Shown here piece by piece: positions 1 to 12,980 of a stretch of DNA of 64,000 bases. Both the position numbers and the translations under genes were made by a program. Each line of letters begins with the position of its first letter. Position 1 is the first letter of the stretch. The stretch spans positions 1,302,001 through 1,366,000 of the forward strand of contig QYRS01000009.1 in NCBI GenBank assembly GCA_006503535.1. The letters are read 5' to 3'. The DNA comes from Arthrinium phaeospermum. Lineage: Eukaryota; Ascomycota; Sordariomycetes; Amphisphaeriales; Apiosporaceae. A model generated the notes under the pieces. The model saw only the letters and a list, made by a program, of their open reading frames with translations, was not told the DNA's origin and did no database searches.

Positions 1-3000
1 GCCGAGGGCCGAATTCGCGCCTCAAAGTATCGGAAAGTACAAGAAATCAAATAATATTTTCCTCCTTCCGTTTTCGGTTAGGGTACGGCTGCACAGGAAG
101 TAGGGTACGGCTGCACAGGGTTTGCGTGGAATTGAATCTTGTTCCTGCTCCCAGCCCTCCTTGCTTTGACAGGGGTTCTGGCGCCGAACACCCACCCTGA
201 GCATGCTGGGATGAGCTTTCACAGCCGACTCTTCTTGATATCGCAACGATGCTGGATCCAACGGGACCACTTGTGTTCTCCGGTATAGTGCCCGGCGAGC
301 GTCTGGGCACTCGACGAGCCTCCCTTCCGCCCCTCTACATTGGGTTTGGCGATGCGGACGGCTCACTAGCAATTGGCCAAGAATGCGTATCAAACAACAG
401 GAACTTGATTACCTCCGAATACCATCGAGAGCAAAGGCGCCTTCATTCTTTGGGTCGAATCCTCCAATCTGATCACATATATACATAGAAGGTCCCGTAT
501 CTTCCTGGGGTATACCAGGCTTCTAAGGCAGAACCATGGATATCCTGGAATAACATTGCGCTTCGCACCATGATCTTCTGCGTCAAGCAATAAGCACAGC
601 GAGTATGCCCACAGCTGACGCAATCTTCGGTCGTTAATTTCATTCCAGAATGGCCGCAAAGGTCGCATTGCCATCTCCACGTATATCGACCTTTTCGGGG
701 AGCCTGATATCATACTGTCAGTTGTGCGAACGGCGCTCTTGGCAGTACAGCACCCACTGTAGTTTTGTCTTCCTTCAGTGCCAATGGCGCAAGCGACAAC
801 TGCGACGTGTTGTGTTCTTCAGCTTCTGTTGTTCTCGACTCGATGTCGCTTAGTGGCACATGGTGCTTTCGGCAGCAGAGTTCATCGTGGTAGGTCATTG
901 TTGGTCTTCGATTGTGTCGTATAGTTAACTGATTTCTCTAAAGGAAAGATGATCGGGTCCGACTCAGCATTGGGGCAGCTCCGTCGATAACTGGCAAGTC
1001 GGGGTTCTTGGATCTCGCCTTACTGCCATGCGGTTCCTTGCACTGGCTTCCCCCCGTTCAAAGCATTGTCACCCTGTCTCAACCAAGAACCCTGGCTACT
1101 CTGACAGTCATGATTCAAAGCTTCCCAACCCTGTCCATCCTCCTAACGAATCCTAGCCATCTTGGTAGAAGGGTGTTTCGGATTAGAGCGGCAGTGGCAT
1201 CATGGAATGCAAGGTGAAGATGCAGTGCTCGTGGGTTAGACCCGTGGGTTTTCGTGTGTAATTCCCTTCTGCATGTGCCTGTGGGTTGCCACTAAAATTG
1301 ATTTCAAGTATATACCCATTTAGCTCTAGGCACTCTGCCAGTCAGGTGAGGGCGAGTACCGGGTGCTCCTGAAGTGAACACTCACTGGTGTCATGATTGA
1401 TTGGACGACACAATTTACATATTATCGTGATGTTATACATTACTAAGCGTAGGGCAACAGACACCAGACGGTCCTTTTTAAATCCGTCCTGCCGAAAGAT
1501 GTGGCCTGCTTTAGAGCACGGCAATGTGCTAGATGATGGAAGATCAGATTGGCTAGACATCACATTGATCGTACTTGTCACCACAGTACCTGTAAATGTA
1601 TAATCCAGTTTGATGAATCCATGCAGATAACTAATGTAACATCATGGTATTAGTCCAAAACATGGTTTGACTGTTCTGGGTAAAGTAAAGAACGTAGTCG
1701 TTGCGAATTACCTCAGGCCTGGGCGGATGGAAGGCTGCAGTACCTACTGACTGGCACACAGACTCGACCTCGATTCGAAATGCAGTCATTGAAAACATTT
1801 ATACTGAGGTATGTAACGTTCCGTTGATCCTACTGAGCATTGAATAAGCAGGTCTTGCATTAGAATGAGCGGGTGGCGATTCTGGGCCCTGTGGACGACG
1901 CGGAATAGGGGCTCGCCAGCAACTGTAGGAGGGCTACGTTGTGATGATATATCCCCTTCTATGGCCGTAGACGGCATCAATGAGACCTTTACTCAATACC
2001 AATGTTGTCTTATGCAAGTCTTCGGTGAAGGCGAAATCTGGGCTGCCAGCGTCGCCGAAGTAGGCAAGTCCAACACCACACTGTGTGGACACTACCCGCT
2101 TGCAATGCTGTGTCAGATGAACTCGCAGCGGTAACCAAGGATAAGTAAACATCATTGTATCTGAGCTAAGCGTAGTGGTCATGGTACTACACCTACTGCG
2201 CATCAGGTGTCTGGGATCATGCTCGAGTTGAATGCTTGCCTTCCCGTTCGTATTAGCTGGGATGTCGATTGTCGAGAATGCAGAGATAATGAGTGGATCA
2301 GTAGTATGGGAGTTCACTTGGCTGAAGATATCCATGCTCCCATACTTTCGTCAGGCATGGTAGCTAGTTCCTTACCTATGTAGCTGGTGTGCTAAGTAGT
2401 ATCCTCCGATCATGTCCGAGCTTCAGGCCATACAAGTCCTGTAGCCTGAATGAATAGCGAAGTGCCTGCTGGATCGTAAACTATAAGGAGACCCTAGCTG
2501 CATTAGGCACAAGATCGGAATATAGAGTAGTGATCTCCCATTGATTCGTCGTTGGCATAACCATACAGGTGTACGAGATACGTAGATACTCAAATATCTT
2601 GAGGATCGTTACAGTGCCATCCATATCAACAATGCCGTTACTGTTACGGTGAGTGTGACCGAATGACCTTCAGTGAGTAGCTGGGTAATGTTCGAACACG
2701 ATGCTTGGCATGGCTACTTAATACTGTAATGATAATTGTAGAGTCATTAGATTAAGGCTGACTGGAGGCCCTACGTGGCCCCTGCCGCCAGCCTAAATGC
2801 CTGCGTACGGGCCATCGACTGGCCTTCGTCTGCCACGTTCACGAAACGTCAAACACCATCTCATGGCGTATTGAAGTATGCAGAGAACTGTTCTAATCGA
2901 TGCATGTGAGACACAACTTTGTTAAGAGCCAATGCCCGCCAAGTGCGTCTAACGATCAGTTTGAATGCGACTATCCGGCCTTGACCCAGGTACTGGAAAG

Positions 3001-4235
3001 AGAAGCGATGTTACCAAACCTGTATGACGTGGGTAAACTGGGTTCTCCGATATATCCTCTCCTGGTATGAGTATCGGGCACCAGTGCGGCAGAACTATCC
3101 GTGTTCTGTGTGAGGATCTTGTTGCTGGCATCAGTGCCACCACATCTAACCCATTAGACGGGACCTATAGAGTACCGACATTATCCCAAGAGAACAGGCG
3201 GTCGAGCCATGGGCTTTGCGACTATGCCGGTGATACGATAGCCACTCGCGGTATCCCTGCCCAGCTTCAGATGTGCGAAAAACCCGTTGCCGAAGAGGGA
3301 GGCATCGAGAATATCCGTGGGGACCTTATTGGTGATCTTCCTCCTCTTCTTGGTCCTACCGGCCGTCATGCGTGGTCGGGTTCGCTGTGCCGCTGCACCA
3401 CCCACCGATCGCCGCCGTTCGGTGTCTCCAGCGCGTCAAGACTCTTTGCCTTTGGCAGGTGCGGTCGAATATATTCGTCTTGGTCGATGCTGTTGCTGTT
3501 GATAATACCATCAAGCTGTTCGCGGTGCGCTTTCTCCTGCATCTATCACACTATTGCCATCAAAGACCGGGCCTTGAGTGACGCCTAAAAGTTTGACATC
3601 GACTGTTTCAAGAACTCAAGGATGTAATGTGGTGTGGGCGACGTTGCAAGTCGATGCCAAGACGACACTGTCCTGTGTAACCCCATTGAATGAACAGGAA
3701 CGTCTTCGAGAGCAGGCCGCCTTGTCTAGAATGCGGCTGAACATGTGTTGCTTTCTTTTTACCATCGAATTAAATACAGCCGAGACGCTTATCTCCAGAT
3801 CGCGCATCAGAATGTGCGCCACCACAGCGTGATGGAAGTATGGTTCTACATGCACACGATCTATCGGAAACGAGATTGGTGATGACCCATTCGGGCGGGT
3901 TGCACAGCCTGCTGCTGTGGTATGTGAGAGCGTGTGGGTCTTCTGTAACGACTAGATTTGAACCAGACCGCAGCCAGCTCATCTCTCTTTGGCTGGCTGA
4001 AGCCCCTATCCCATTCTCCTTAAGTTTCAATGTGGAAGGAGCATAGGATGCTCGGAGGATTGTTAGTGACGAACCCGAAGTCCAGGCGGTTGAGCATCAT
4101 CGAAACAGTCACGGGGAATTAAGAGAGGAAAAACAAAGCGGAAAAAAAAAGAAGAGGAGTAATTGACGGTATATGTACTTGTCTAGCAGATGGCAATCTC
4201 AAACCAGCCACGGTAGAGCCCCGTGCGCATACCCA
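1..4235. other. Gene-poor region without recognisable genes
   Basis: I recognise no gene in this 4.2 kb. Reading frames are short on both strands. The longest with an ATG (3067-3588, +, 173 codons) has no motif, signal peptide or splice pattern I can name. Composition is moderate, without the GC-rich third positions of the genes to the right. It may be old decayed sequence or long regulatory DNA. Confidence 0.5.
79..119. repeat. Short tandem duplication (22-bp period)
   Basis: A 19-base unit beginning TAGGGTACGG occurs at 79-97 and again, identical, at 101-119, separated by three bases. It has two copies only and no link to a gene. Confidence 0.8.
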
Positions 4236-6216
4236 TCATATCACCACCCGACGGCCATTCTTGACCATCTCCGCCGCCCTCTCCGCCACAGCATACACCA
4301 CCGACTGCGTATTCCCCAACGGCTGCAACGGAAACACACTCGCATCCACCACCCGCACATTGCTAGTCCCGTACACCCGCAACTCATGATCCACCACCCC
4401 TCCCTTCCCCCGCGGCAGCATAGCGCAGCTCCCCGTGGGGTGCATAATCGAAATCAACCTTCTCTTCACAATCTCCTTCGCACTCTCCACCGAATCCCCC
4501 ACCAGCCCCGCCGGCAGCCGCGCCCCCTCCTCCCCCTTGAGCGAGCTCCGCAGCGGCTCGGCCGCGACGATCCGCTCCACGAACCGGACGTGCCGCGCCA
4601 GCACCTCGAGGTCGAGCGGGTGGCTCAGGTACCGCGGGTCCACCCGCGGCTTGTCCCGGACGTTGGGCGAGACGAGGTGGACGGACCCCCGCGAGGCCGG
4701 GTGGTTGAGGCACGTCAGCACCGTCGCGAAGTCCTGGGGCTCGCCCGGGACCAAGAGGGAGGCCATGCTGTCGGGCTGCGCGGGGGTCACGAGCTGGCCC
4801 GGGTACAGGAGGTACTGGGCCGTCGGCTCGTCGGGCGGCTCGATGAAGGAGCGGAGGACGCGGTATTCCTCCTCGTTCTCGGTGCCGGAGAGCAGGTGCG
4901 CGTCCAGCAGCGCCTTCTTCTCGCTCGCAGACATGAGGGCGCCGTCGTCGCCCACTAGCGGCATGTAGGCCGTGGCGATGTTGCTCTGGCCCAGGGGCCC
5001 GCCGCCTTCGGTCGTGCGGTAGAGCTCCGAGAGCTGGTCCAGGACGGCCGGGTCCCGCAGCACGTCGCTAGACGGGATGCCGTCGCGGACTTCGAAGCTC
5101 TGGGTGACGATGGCGTGGTCCTGCAGGCGCTCGCCCACCCCCGGGTTGTCGACGAGGACTTCGATGCCGTGGCTGGCCAGCAGGTCCTTTTGGCCGATGC
5201 CCGAGAGCTCCAGGAGCTGAGGCGACTGCAGGGCGCCGGCCGCCAAGATGACCTCGGACTTGACGGGGATGGTGGTCTCTTCGACGCCGCCGTCCTTGGA
5301 CTGCAGGTCAACGACGACACCCTTGGCAACTAGCGAGCCGCTGGTGTCTTCTCGCTCAAAAACTATGCGCTTCACCGTGGCGTCCGTCATGACGGCCAAG
5401 TTGGACCTCTGGCGGACCTGGGGCCCAAGATACGCCGTCGTCGCGCTGCTCCGCGTGTGGCCCTTGGGATCGATGCTAGCCGGGCTCTGAAACGCGCCGA
5501 TAGCCTTGCCGGTGCGGGGGTCCGCCGTGAGCTGGTGGCCGAGGTTGGCAAACGTCTCCATCCACGCCTTGTTGAAGGGCTCGGTGTAGCCCTCGGAGAA
5601 GGAGACCTGGACGGGCCCGTCGCCGTTGCTGGTGAAGTCGTGGGGGCTGTCCAGCACCGCCAGCGCCTTGGCCGCCTCCGAGGGCGGGTGGACGGTGCAG
5701 GTCCCCTTGAAGTAGGGCGCCAGGTCGTCGTAGCTCCAGCCCGGGTTGCCCAGCTTCGCCCACGCGTCCAGGCTGGCCCGCGAGGGGTGGAGCCACATCA
5801 TGAAGTTGATGCTGGAGCAGCCTCCGAGACCGCGGCCTCGTGGCTGGGGGATGGTGCGGCCGTCGAGGTGTTCCTGTGAGTTAGGACCATTAGCTATCCT
5901 GGTTTCTTCTCATCTTTACCACTGCCAAGTTGCTGAGAAGCACCTTTCTTTCTTCGTCTCATCCCATCCACCAAGTAGGTAAGGACCGATAACTAACCTG
6001 AGGCACCGTCTGGAAGTTCCAGTCATATTCCGGATTACCAAACTGGTTGATAAGCGCTCCCGGCGTGGACACGAGCGGGTCGCTGCTGTGGTCGGCGCCC
6101 GCTTCAATCACCAGGACCCGGACAGCCTCGTCTTCTGAGAGGCGCGAGGCGACCGTGAGCCCGGCGGTGCCGCCGCCGACGACGATGTAGTCGAACAAGG
6201 GCGTGGTGGTCGTCAT
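4236..6216 (-). CDS. GMC-family FAD-dependent oxidoreductase
   Basis: Flavoenzyme of the glucose-methanol-choline family (choline dehydrogenase / aryl-alcohol oxidase type) that oxidises an alcohol substrate; the substrate cannot be told from sequence. There are two exons, 6216-5998 and 5873-4236, with a 124-nt GT-AG intron, giving 618 aa, a normal length. Residues 14-19 are the FAD Rossmann GGGTAG. Signature 1 (PRGRGLGGCSSIN) lies at 84-96 just after the splice. Signature 2 appears as GALQSPQLLELSGIG. Near the C-terminus, H551 (HPTGSCAM) and N594 (GNTQS) fit the catalytic His/Asn pair. There is no signal peptide, so it is probably intracellular, unlike secreted lignocellulose enzymes of this family. 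The next gene upstream lies 1.3 kb away, so there is no sign of a cluster. Confidence 0.93.
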
Positions 6217-7513
6217 GGTGGCCAGTTGCTCCTCACTCAGTGATCAACGCTTGGAAAGCAAGAGTGACAAAGGATATTTCTCCTCGCAGGAACTACACTG
6301 AAGCAAGGTGAGCCGAAGAGAACGAAGGGTAAACATGGCTTTAAAAACAACAGCAAACATGTCTTTCAGCCCGGGCAGATACCCTTCCGACGTGGCAACC
6401 CACATTTGGAAAGTGCATAATAGGCCATCAGAAGAGAGGGTCACGACAGGCTGGCTATAGAGGGGTATGGTAGTATTAATGTTGGAGACGCAAGCGGGAT
6501 CCCCCATTGATCTGAATCTTACCTGCATGGCCCCAGACGGACCGAGTAGGGAAACATAATGCGATGCGTTCGCGGGGCCATTAAGGCTGACACGAAGCAA
6601 ACGTACAAAGACAAGACAAAGCCATTCGCCCAATCAGAATGGACATGTACCAGTCGAAACCCTGCTGTAATCAAATCATTCCCCAGCGTCTTCGTCACGT
6701 TCAACGCAGACGGTCCGCGAGGTTAACCAATACTATGCTTCCATCATGTTTGCCACTATCGCTTCGTTCGCCAACATTGAGGATCGCCTCGAAGTTTGCC
6801 ATGCTGGCAGCATAGTCCGTATAGCAGCCACTGAGCTGAAAAATGGTCTGCGGATCGGCCAATGGGGGCCTGGCCTAGACCATACTAGACGCCAACCTCC
6901 CCCTCCATGTGCCCGCTCGTGCAATCTATAAGGGTGGAGAAAGAAATGCTTACTGTACTGCGAAAAAGATGGGTTCATGCAGTAAATGCCCGAAAGAGGC
7001 TAACTTGATGCGTCCGGCCCAGTATCCGGCCGTCGACCCTGCAGAAGACCCTGGGGCAGTTCTGCCTGGGGACCAAACCGGAAGCCACCCCGGCGAATTC
7101 GGGGGCAAACGTACTGTTGGCATGAATTCAACAAACTTGCATTGGATTGGCACATGATTCAGTCATGAGGATGATCAATTAAGCCACATTGTTCAGGAAA
7201 GAAATACAGTATATCATATTCACAAGAATAAGAAGTGCCTTTCCCCATGCGTTTGCCCCTAGGCCAGGGGGTGTCAAAGCTCACCTCCATCGAGCTTTGC
7301 ATATTCAAGGGCCAACGCCATTACAACAAGGCCGCCCTGATCCAAATCAATCGCACGTATCATCGTTTCATCCCTCATGACGTGAAAGAAGAGTCGAAAT
7401 CAAAGAAAGCTTGCTTGATCCCAAACGCCCTTTTCCTCTTCAACGGCCTCGTAAATCTTACACGCGTTTCGGTGGGTAAAGTCGAGCCCGCTCACTCGTC
7501 AATGGCCGACGTC
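6217..7513. other. Intergenic: GMC oxidoreductase 5' flank and GH17 3' flank
   Basis: It holds the upstream region of the GMC gene and the downstream region of the GH17 gene. A 130-codon minus-strand frame next to the GMC gene lacks an ATG. I see nothing else I can support. Confidence 0.5.
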
Positions 7514-8870
7514 CTAATCGGCTGGTGAGTAGCGAGCGCCCATACCCCAGAACTGTTCAGCAAAGAACGTGCCAGCAGCTGGCTTCTTCCACATGTCGTT
7601 GAAAGCCGTGAACAAGATGCAGTCGGCCGGGTTGGAAGTAAAGGAGCTCTTGATGGCAGCGATAGCCGTGGCCTGAGTATCCATTCCCGGGACAGCGGCG
7701 CCATTGGCAGTGCCCTTCCAAGGCCATCCGGTCTCCGTCACAACAATGCGCTTCTTAGGGTCGTTGAGCTTCTGGCGGATCTGGCCAACAGTGGATGTGA
7801 TGAAGCTACCAGCCTTGGCGGAAGGCGTGTTCGGGTCGAAGAAAGGATGGACATTGACGGCGCAGTAGTCGGAGGCATCGCACAGCTCCGGGTGTGCAAG
7901 GACGGCGACGAAGGTGTCGACAGTGACGACGGGGCCTTTGTAGCCCTTAGCACGCAAGGCAGACCGTGTCTGTTCGATGGCACCAACCATCTGGCCCACC
8001 TGAGCTTGGCCATTGTTGACCAACTCGTTCCCGACACTGACAGTATCAACAATGCTCCAGTCGTTCTTGACGCCAGAAGCCATGGCAGAAACAGCTTGAG
8101 GAATGCTGCTGATATCAAAGATTCCGAGCATGAGTTTGTTGCCGTACTTCTTTGCTGCGGCATAGGCAGAAGCGACCTGATCGCAATCAACACCATAGAT
8201 GCGAATAACGCCATGGTCCTTAGCGAAGAGGGCAAAGTCGGCATCAACCTCGGCAGCAGACTTGCAACCACCAGCTCCCTTATATGGCGAATAGGTGATG
8301 CCGTGGAGGGCCTTATCCTCACTGGAAGGGGGTGCGGCAGAGCTCGAACTCTTAGGAGGCGCTACCGGGCTCACAGCACTGGGCTCAGGAGCGGGCTGGG
8401 CTGAAGTCAAAGGCTTGGGGGCCGGCGGCGGGGCAGGAGCCGATGAAGCCGCCGGGGCAGGTGCAGGTGGCTGCGGCTGGGGAGCCTGAGGAGCTGGGGA
8501 TGCGGGCACCGCAGCGGGAGGCACAACCGGAGGAGCGACCGGAGGAGCAGTCGGGTTGACTACGACCGTCTCTGTGGCAGTGCGAACGGGGTTGCCATAC
8601 TGATCGACATAGACGACAACCTCGGGAATCTCGGTAGGCTTGGCGATCTTGGCGTCCGTGACGGTGACCTTTTCGCGTTTAGGGATGAAAGCCCGTCGGT
8701 GATGGACATCGTGAGGGTGGCCATGACGTCCTACACATGATATGGTCAGCCGACGCTTGATCATATAAGAGTTCTCAGTGGCGCAAGGATTCGATGGCTG
8801 GGGACTTACTCGGCTGCGCAACCGAAAGCTGCAACAGGGATGAAGCAGCAACAACGGCTTGGATCTTCAT
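7514..8870 (-). CDS. Secreted GH17 cell-wall glucanase/glucanosyltransferase
   Basis: Extracellular wall protein with a family 17 glycoside hydrolase domain that acts on beta-1,3-glucan, resembling Scw4/BtgE-type fungal enzymes. Exon 1 (8870-8810) encodes a signal peptide ending near residue 18 (QLSVA). Exon 2 (8730-7514) carries the rest, for 425 aa in total. After a His-rich stretch (HGHPHDVHH) comes a Pro/Ala-rich linker at about 80-160, which would lift the enzyme off the wall. The catalytic domain runs from about 164 to the end. The acid/base is E256 in SVGNE and the nucleophile E353 in VTETGWPWKG, so it looks active. I see no GPI site or carbohydrate-binding module. The intron follows the signal-peptide codons directly. 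Confidence 0.92.
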
Positions 8871-10353
8871 GATGTAAGAGATACTGGGATGAAATCTTTC
8901 AAAAACGAGTGTTTGCTTCTTGGATTTTCCTCTCTTTGCTCTCTCCTTCTAGTTCCTGGACGCGAACAACAAGGATACTTGACCGGGGGTCTTCAAGAAG
9001 TAGTAGGAAACGAGTGACTGCAGTTGATTGGCTTGGGTGGCCATCAATTAGCGAGCGACAAGAGAGAGAGAATGGCCAAGGAGGACACTCAGGACAATAG
9101 GATGGCGGGTGTCATGAAAGGAGCGACGACAAAAAGAGGGACAAGTACATGAAAGCGAGTGACAAAACCAGAAAGGATCGCGAAGCCAAAGACGTCAAAC
9201 AAGGTCCATCAGTCGAGGGCAAGAGGGCAACAAAAAGGAAAAATAGAGAGACAACAAAGGTTGAGATGAAGGGGGATTGGTGAAGATGGGTATTATTGCC
9301 AGACACGAAGAGTCAGGTCAATGGAACGGAACGTCTCTCTGGGCCAAGGCGGCTGTGCCAATAGCAGTTGCCGCAACGGTAGCAACGACGACAACAATAG
9401 GAAGAATGCAATTTCCCATTTGCGGGTGGAAATCAAAGGTGTCGAGGTGCAAGAATGGTGGCTTTGAAGGGAGAAGGAGGAAATTGGGACGCGTGAGACA
9501 ATTGTGAAAATGGTACGATTCAGAAGAGAGTCCCTTCCCTTGAAATGGAAAACATATGCATACTTACCTGGCAGATACGATATGGCGTCCTGGATGAAGA
9601 TGGCGGTGATCTATGTTGCAAGAATCCTGGAAATTACCCAAGAGACTGGACGTGTGGGAACGAGCGTGACGATGCAATTTTTCTGCATCGATGTGAACAG
9701 TACCGCGTATTAAGATGTTCAGTTGACAAATTGACGCGAGGACTGACTGACTGACTGAAAACCCAGGGCTCCCTCACAACATCAGATGGGAAGGGTGCTC
9801 AAAGTCTGGTTGCTTCTCGAGTTCAAGTCAACGTGGGAAGGAAGGTGCGGTCCACAGGATGAATGTGCTTACCACCTCAGATACCTGAGCCCAGCTTTGG
9901 AACATTGATTGCAGTCTTGATATCCTCACTGCCATCCCACGTGTACCTGTCTGCATTTCCCATTTCACCTTCGCCGATTGATTGATCAACAATGGATACC
10001 GTACCTGATATCTAGTCCCCGACAGTAGGTGGCAAACATCTGTACCTACATCCACCATCGTGACCAGCAAGAGCCCGCCTGCCATCATCACCCCCAACAA
10101 GCACCTTATAAGACTCCGAAGCAGTATGCACTGTAGAATTAGTTATTATATATGGACTCTATACGATGCGTATCCCTCGACCTAGTCTATCATAACCGTA
10201 CCACACATCGCTGAGCGCGCTGCAGTAGTAGTCGTAGTATACATAGTGGCACCTACCGAGTGGCCACCTACCTATGCCCAGGGTCTTTCTTCATTCGTTG
10301 AAACATCGTTATAAACAACAACAAAACATCATCCCCTCTCGTGGCTCATTTGA
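8871..10353. other. Intergenic: GH17 promoter and LCB1 3' flank
   Basis: This is the upstream region of the GH17 gene and the downstream region of LCB1. It includes a short GACT microsatellite (9741-9758, about 4.5 units). Frames here are short and unsupported. Confidence 0.5.
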
Positions 10354-12122
10354 TCATGGGTTCACCGAAGACTGTCTGTTCGTCTTGCGGGTCATCACCT
10401 TGGTGATGGCGTGTCGGATCGTCACGCCGGCCTTCTCAATCTCCTTCTTCGAGAGGCCAGACGTGACGCAGACCTTCAGGGCCGGCTGGATGTACCAAGT
10501 TCCATCCAGAGGGGCGCCTGAGCTCTGTCTTGCCGGCAGACTCTTCAACTTCGTAATCATGACGCCGTTGTTCAATGTCTGTATAGATGTTAGTTTCGTG
10601 TGCAACAATGTCAAGGGATTCGTTTGCCGACTTACCTCCTCAACGCAGTCCTGGAGGATGCGCTCCTGGTCCTCGGGGGTGAGTCCTCGCGCCTGCACCA
10701 CCTCGGGCTTGAGCACAATAATCATGATGGGGTTCTCGGGGACGCTGGTGCAGATGACCCAGTCGCTGCGGGGGTCCAGCTGCGCGCGCATGGCCTTGAT
10801 GTTCTCGCGGAGGTGGGCCAGCAGTTCGGGGTTGGACTGGAGCATGTTCAGGGTCTCGCTGGCGGTGACGGCCAACATGGCGGGGAGGGCGGCGGAGAAG
10901 GTGTACGAGGCGGCGTTGATACGCTGGTGGTCAACCACATCCTTGTTGGCGCAGCAGAAGCCACCACCGGAGCAGAGGGGGCCGGCCAGAGATCCAGTAA
11001 TCATGTCGATTTGCGAAGCGTCCACGTTCTGGGCCTCGGTGAGACCCCGTCCAGTGCGACCCAAAACACCAAAAGACCAAGTCTCATCCAGGCAGATACG
11101 GAACTTGTACTTGGACTTGAGTTCGACCTATTGCACGCACCATTGTCAGTCAACTGTATTCGACGCATCCAAACAAAGATGCAGGGCTCCTTACCAGTTT
11201 GGGGAGGTTAACAGAGTCGCCGGTCAGCTCGTACAAGCCCTCGGCGACAACAAATCTTCGGGTAAGCTTCTTCTTAGACTGCTGCTGGACGACTTTTTGC
11301 ATCTGTCTCTCGAGATCCTCCATGTCGTTGTGGCTGTACCAGAGAATGTTGCTCCTAGAGGCCTCGAGGCCCTTACGGATCGAGTAGTTGACCATCTTGT
11401 CGGCGATGATGATGTCGCCGCGCTTGCAGAAAGCCGGGATGACGCTGGAGACGGTGGAGAAGGCCTGTGCATAGACGATGCAGCTCTGGGTGCCCAAATA
11501 CGTAGCAATGTCGGATTCCGTCTTCATGTGGACATCTTGGGTACCGTAAAACTGCGGGGGACCGCAGGGGCCGACACCGTACGTCTGCAGGGTCTGGATG
11601 GCCTTTTCCTTGACTTGTTCGTTCGAATTGAAGTTGTAGAAGTTGTAAGAGGCGAGGTTGGTAACCGTCTTGCCGTTGGAAAGCTTCGTCTTCGGGCCCG
11701 TGGGTCTGCAATGTAGGACCTAAGTGTCAGCGCATGTTGTTTTCCCCAGAAGCGGCAAAAGGGGGCATCATCTTGTTTCTTGCTACGTACCCAACAACGA
11801 TGGGCAGGTTGTCAGACTCGGCCTTCTCCATGGGCGTTTGTGCAGGCACGAGGGGTTCCGGCTCCCAGTCCCTAACCAGTTCGTCGATCTCATCCTCGCG
11901 AAGCTTGACGTAGTTGGGCCCGTGGGTGGCATACGAAGGGGAGAGCAGATATCGGACGAAGAATATGACGAGAACCAACTCAATGGCAGATCGCACGGGG
12001 TCATTCTGGTAGCTGGATTGGATGTATCGGATCAGGATCTCGCTACCGGGAATCTTTTGGAAGGCATGCGACAGGTGGTCAAGCGACGCCATGAGGCGGG
12101 CTTGCGCCTCGTGCAGGTCCAT
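10354..12122 (-). CDS. lcb1: Serine palmitoyltransferase subunit 1
   Basis: Regulatory/structural subunit of the ER enzyme that condenses serine with palmitoyl-CoA, the first committed step of sphingolipid synthesis; the PLP lysine sits in the partner LCB2. Four exons (12122-11791, 11705-11195, 11127-10636, 10578-10354) join in frame to 519 aa, a normal length. A hydrophobic helix near residues 45-62 (AIELVLVIFFVRYLL) anchors it in the membrane. The alpha-oxoamine synthase fold follows: YNFYNFNSN, YGVGPCGPPQFYGT, ICLDETWSFG and a GSLAGPLCSGGGFC segment where catalytic members carry the PLP lysine and this one does not, as expected for LCB1. It is an essential gene in fungi and all four exons read cleanly here. 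Confidence 0.96.
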
Positions 12123-12980
12123 GGCTGGGGCTGTACGAAGGGTGAGGTCAGAGAAGGAGGGTGGTCAGTCGTGATCTATCGGGCCATGCAGATCGGTCTG
12201 TCGGTCAATCGGTCGCGATAGGGTGTGGTTCATGCGAAATGAATGCACCGATCAATTCGAAGATGAAGTAATGAACAACGAGCGGATGCAGGAAGAGGGA
12301 AAGCAACCTCCTACTTCTGTCGGTCTCCTTGATTATGTGATGCGCGCCTAATAATGCACGAAGTCGACTGGAAATTGCTTTGGTTGTTGAAACCACCCAC
12401 TAATCAACAAATCCTTGCCCAGGGTCTCCGTCTTCGACCCTTTCCCAAAAATCAATGCGACCCGACGCGATCGGATTGCCGGAAAGCTGGTGTTTTCTGC
12501 GCTACCGACAGGGGTCAGTAGCGCTAACTCAACTAACAGAATGGATGTTAGCCCACTAAAATCAGCTGTCATCAACTGCGTGCAGTTCCCGCTGTCAAAA
12601 AAGCATCGTGGCCTCCTCCAATTCATCAATCCCGTTCACCAATCCTCTATTTCCTGATGACTCATCTGGTGCACGGCACCACTATCCTGTTGGAAGGTAG
12701 CTGCATATTATATTACTGATGGTTCATGCAGCTCGCAGACTGAACATATGCACATGGGATTGAGGAAGTTGCACGCAGTGCATTTAGTCAAGTACGATCA
12801 ATGTTGGCCGTCGGGGCAGTAATTGCACCGAAGGCAGGTGAAAAGGAAGAAAAACAATTGGAAGAGATCGAGCCAGAATGGATCCTCCCTATAATATCAC
12901 ATCGGCACCGCCGATCGGAAGGCCAATAATGCCATCCCTCTTCTCCTGTGCCATACTGGCAAACACCATCTATTCTGAAA
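12123..12980. other. Intergenic: LCB1 promoter and F-box gene 3' flank
   Basis: It holds the upstream region of LCB1 and the downstream region of the F-box gene. Short frames on both strands lack motifs, and I see no RNA gene or repeat. Confidence 0.5.

Noticed and set aside
1934..2335. 133-codon minus frame as a gene
   Set aside because: It has no motif and overlaps an equally long frame on the other strand; codon use is unlike the real genes.
4173..4958. 261-codon + strand frame
   Set aside because: It is antisense to the GMC oxidoreductase; His/Arg/Pro-rich shadow of GC-rich codons.
6244..6633. 129-codon minus frame upstream of the GMC gene
   Set aside because: It lacks an ATG start and lies in the leader/promoter of the GMC gene.
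10274..11716. 480-codon + strand frame
   Set aside because: It is antisense to LCB1, whose four exons and family motifs are clear.
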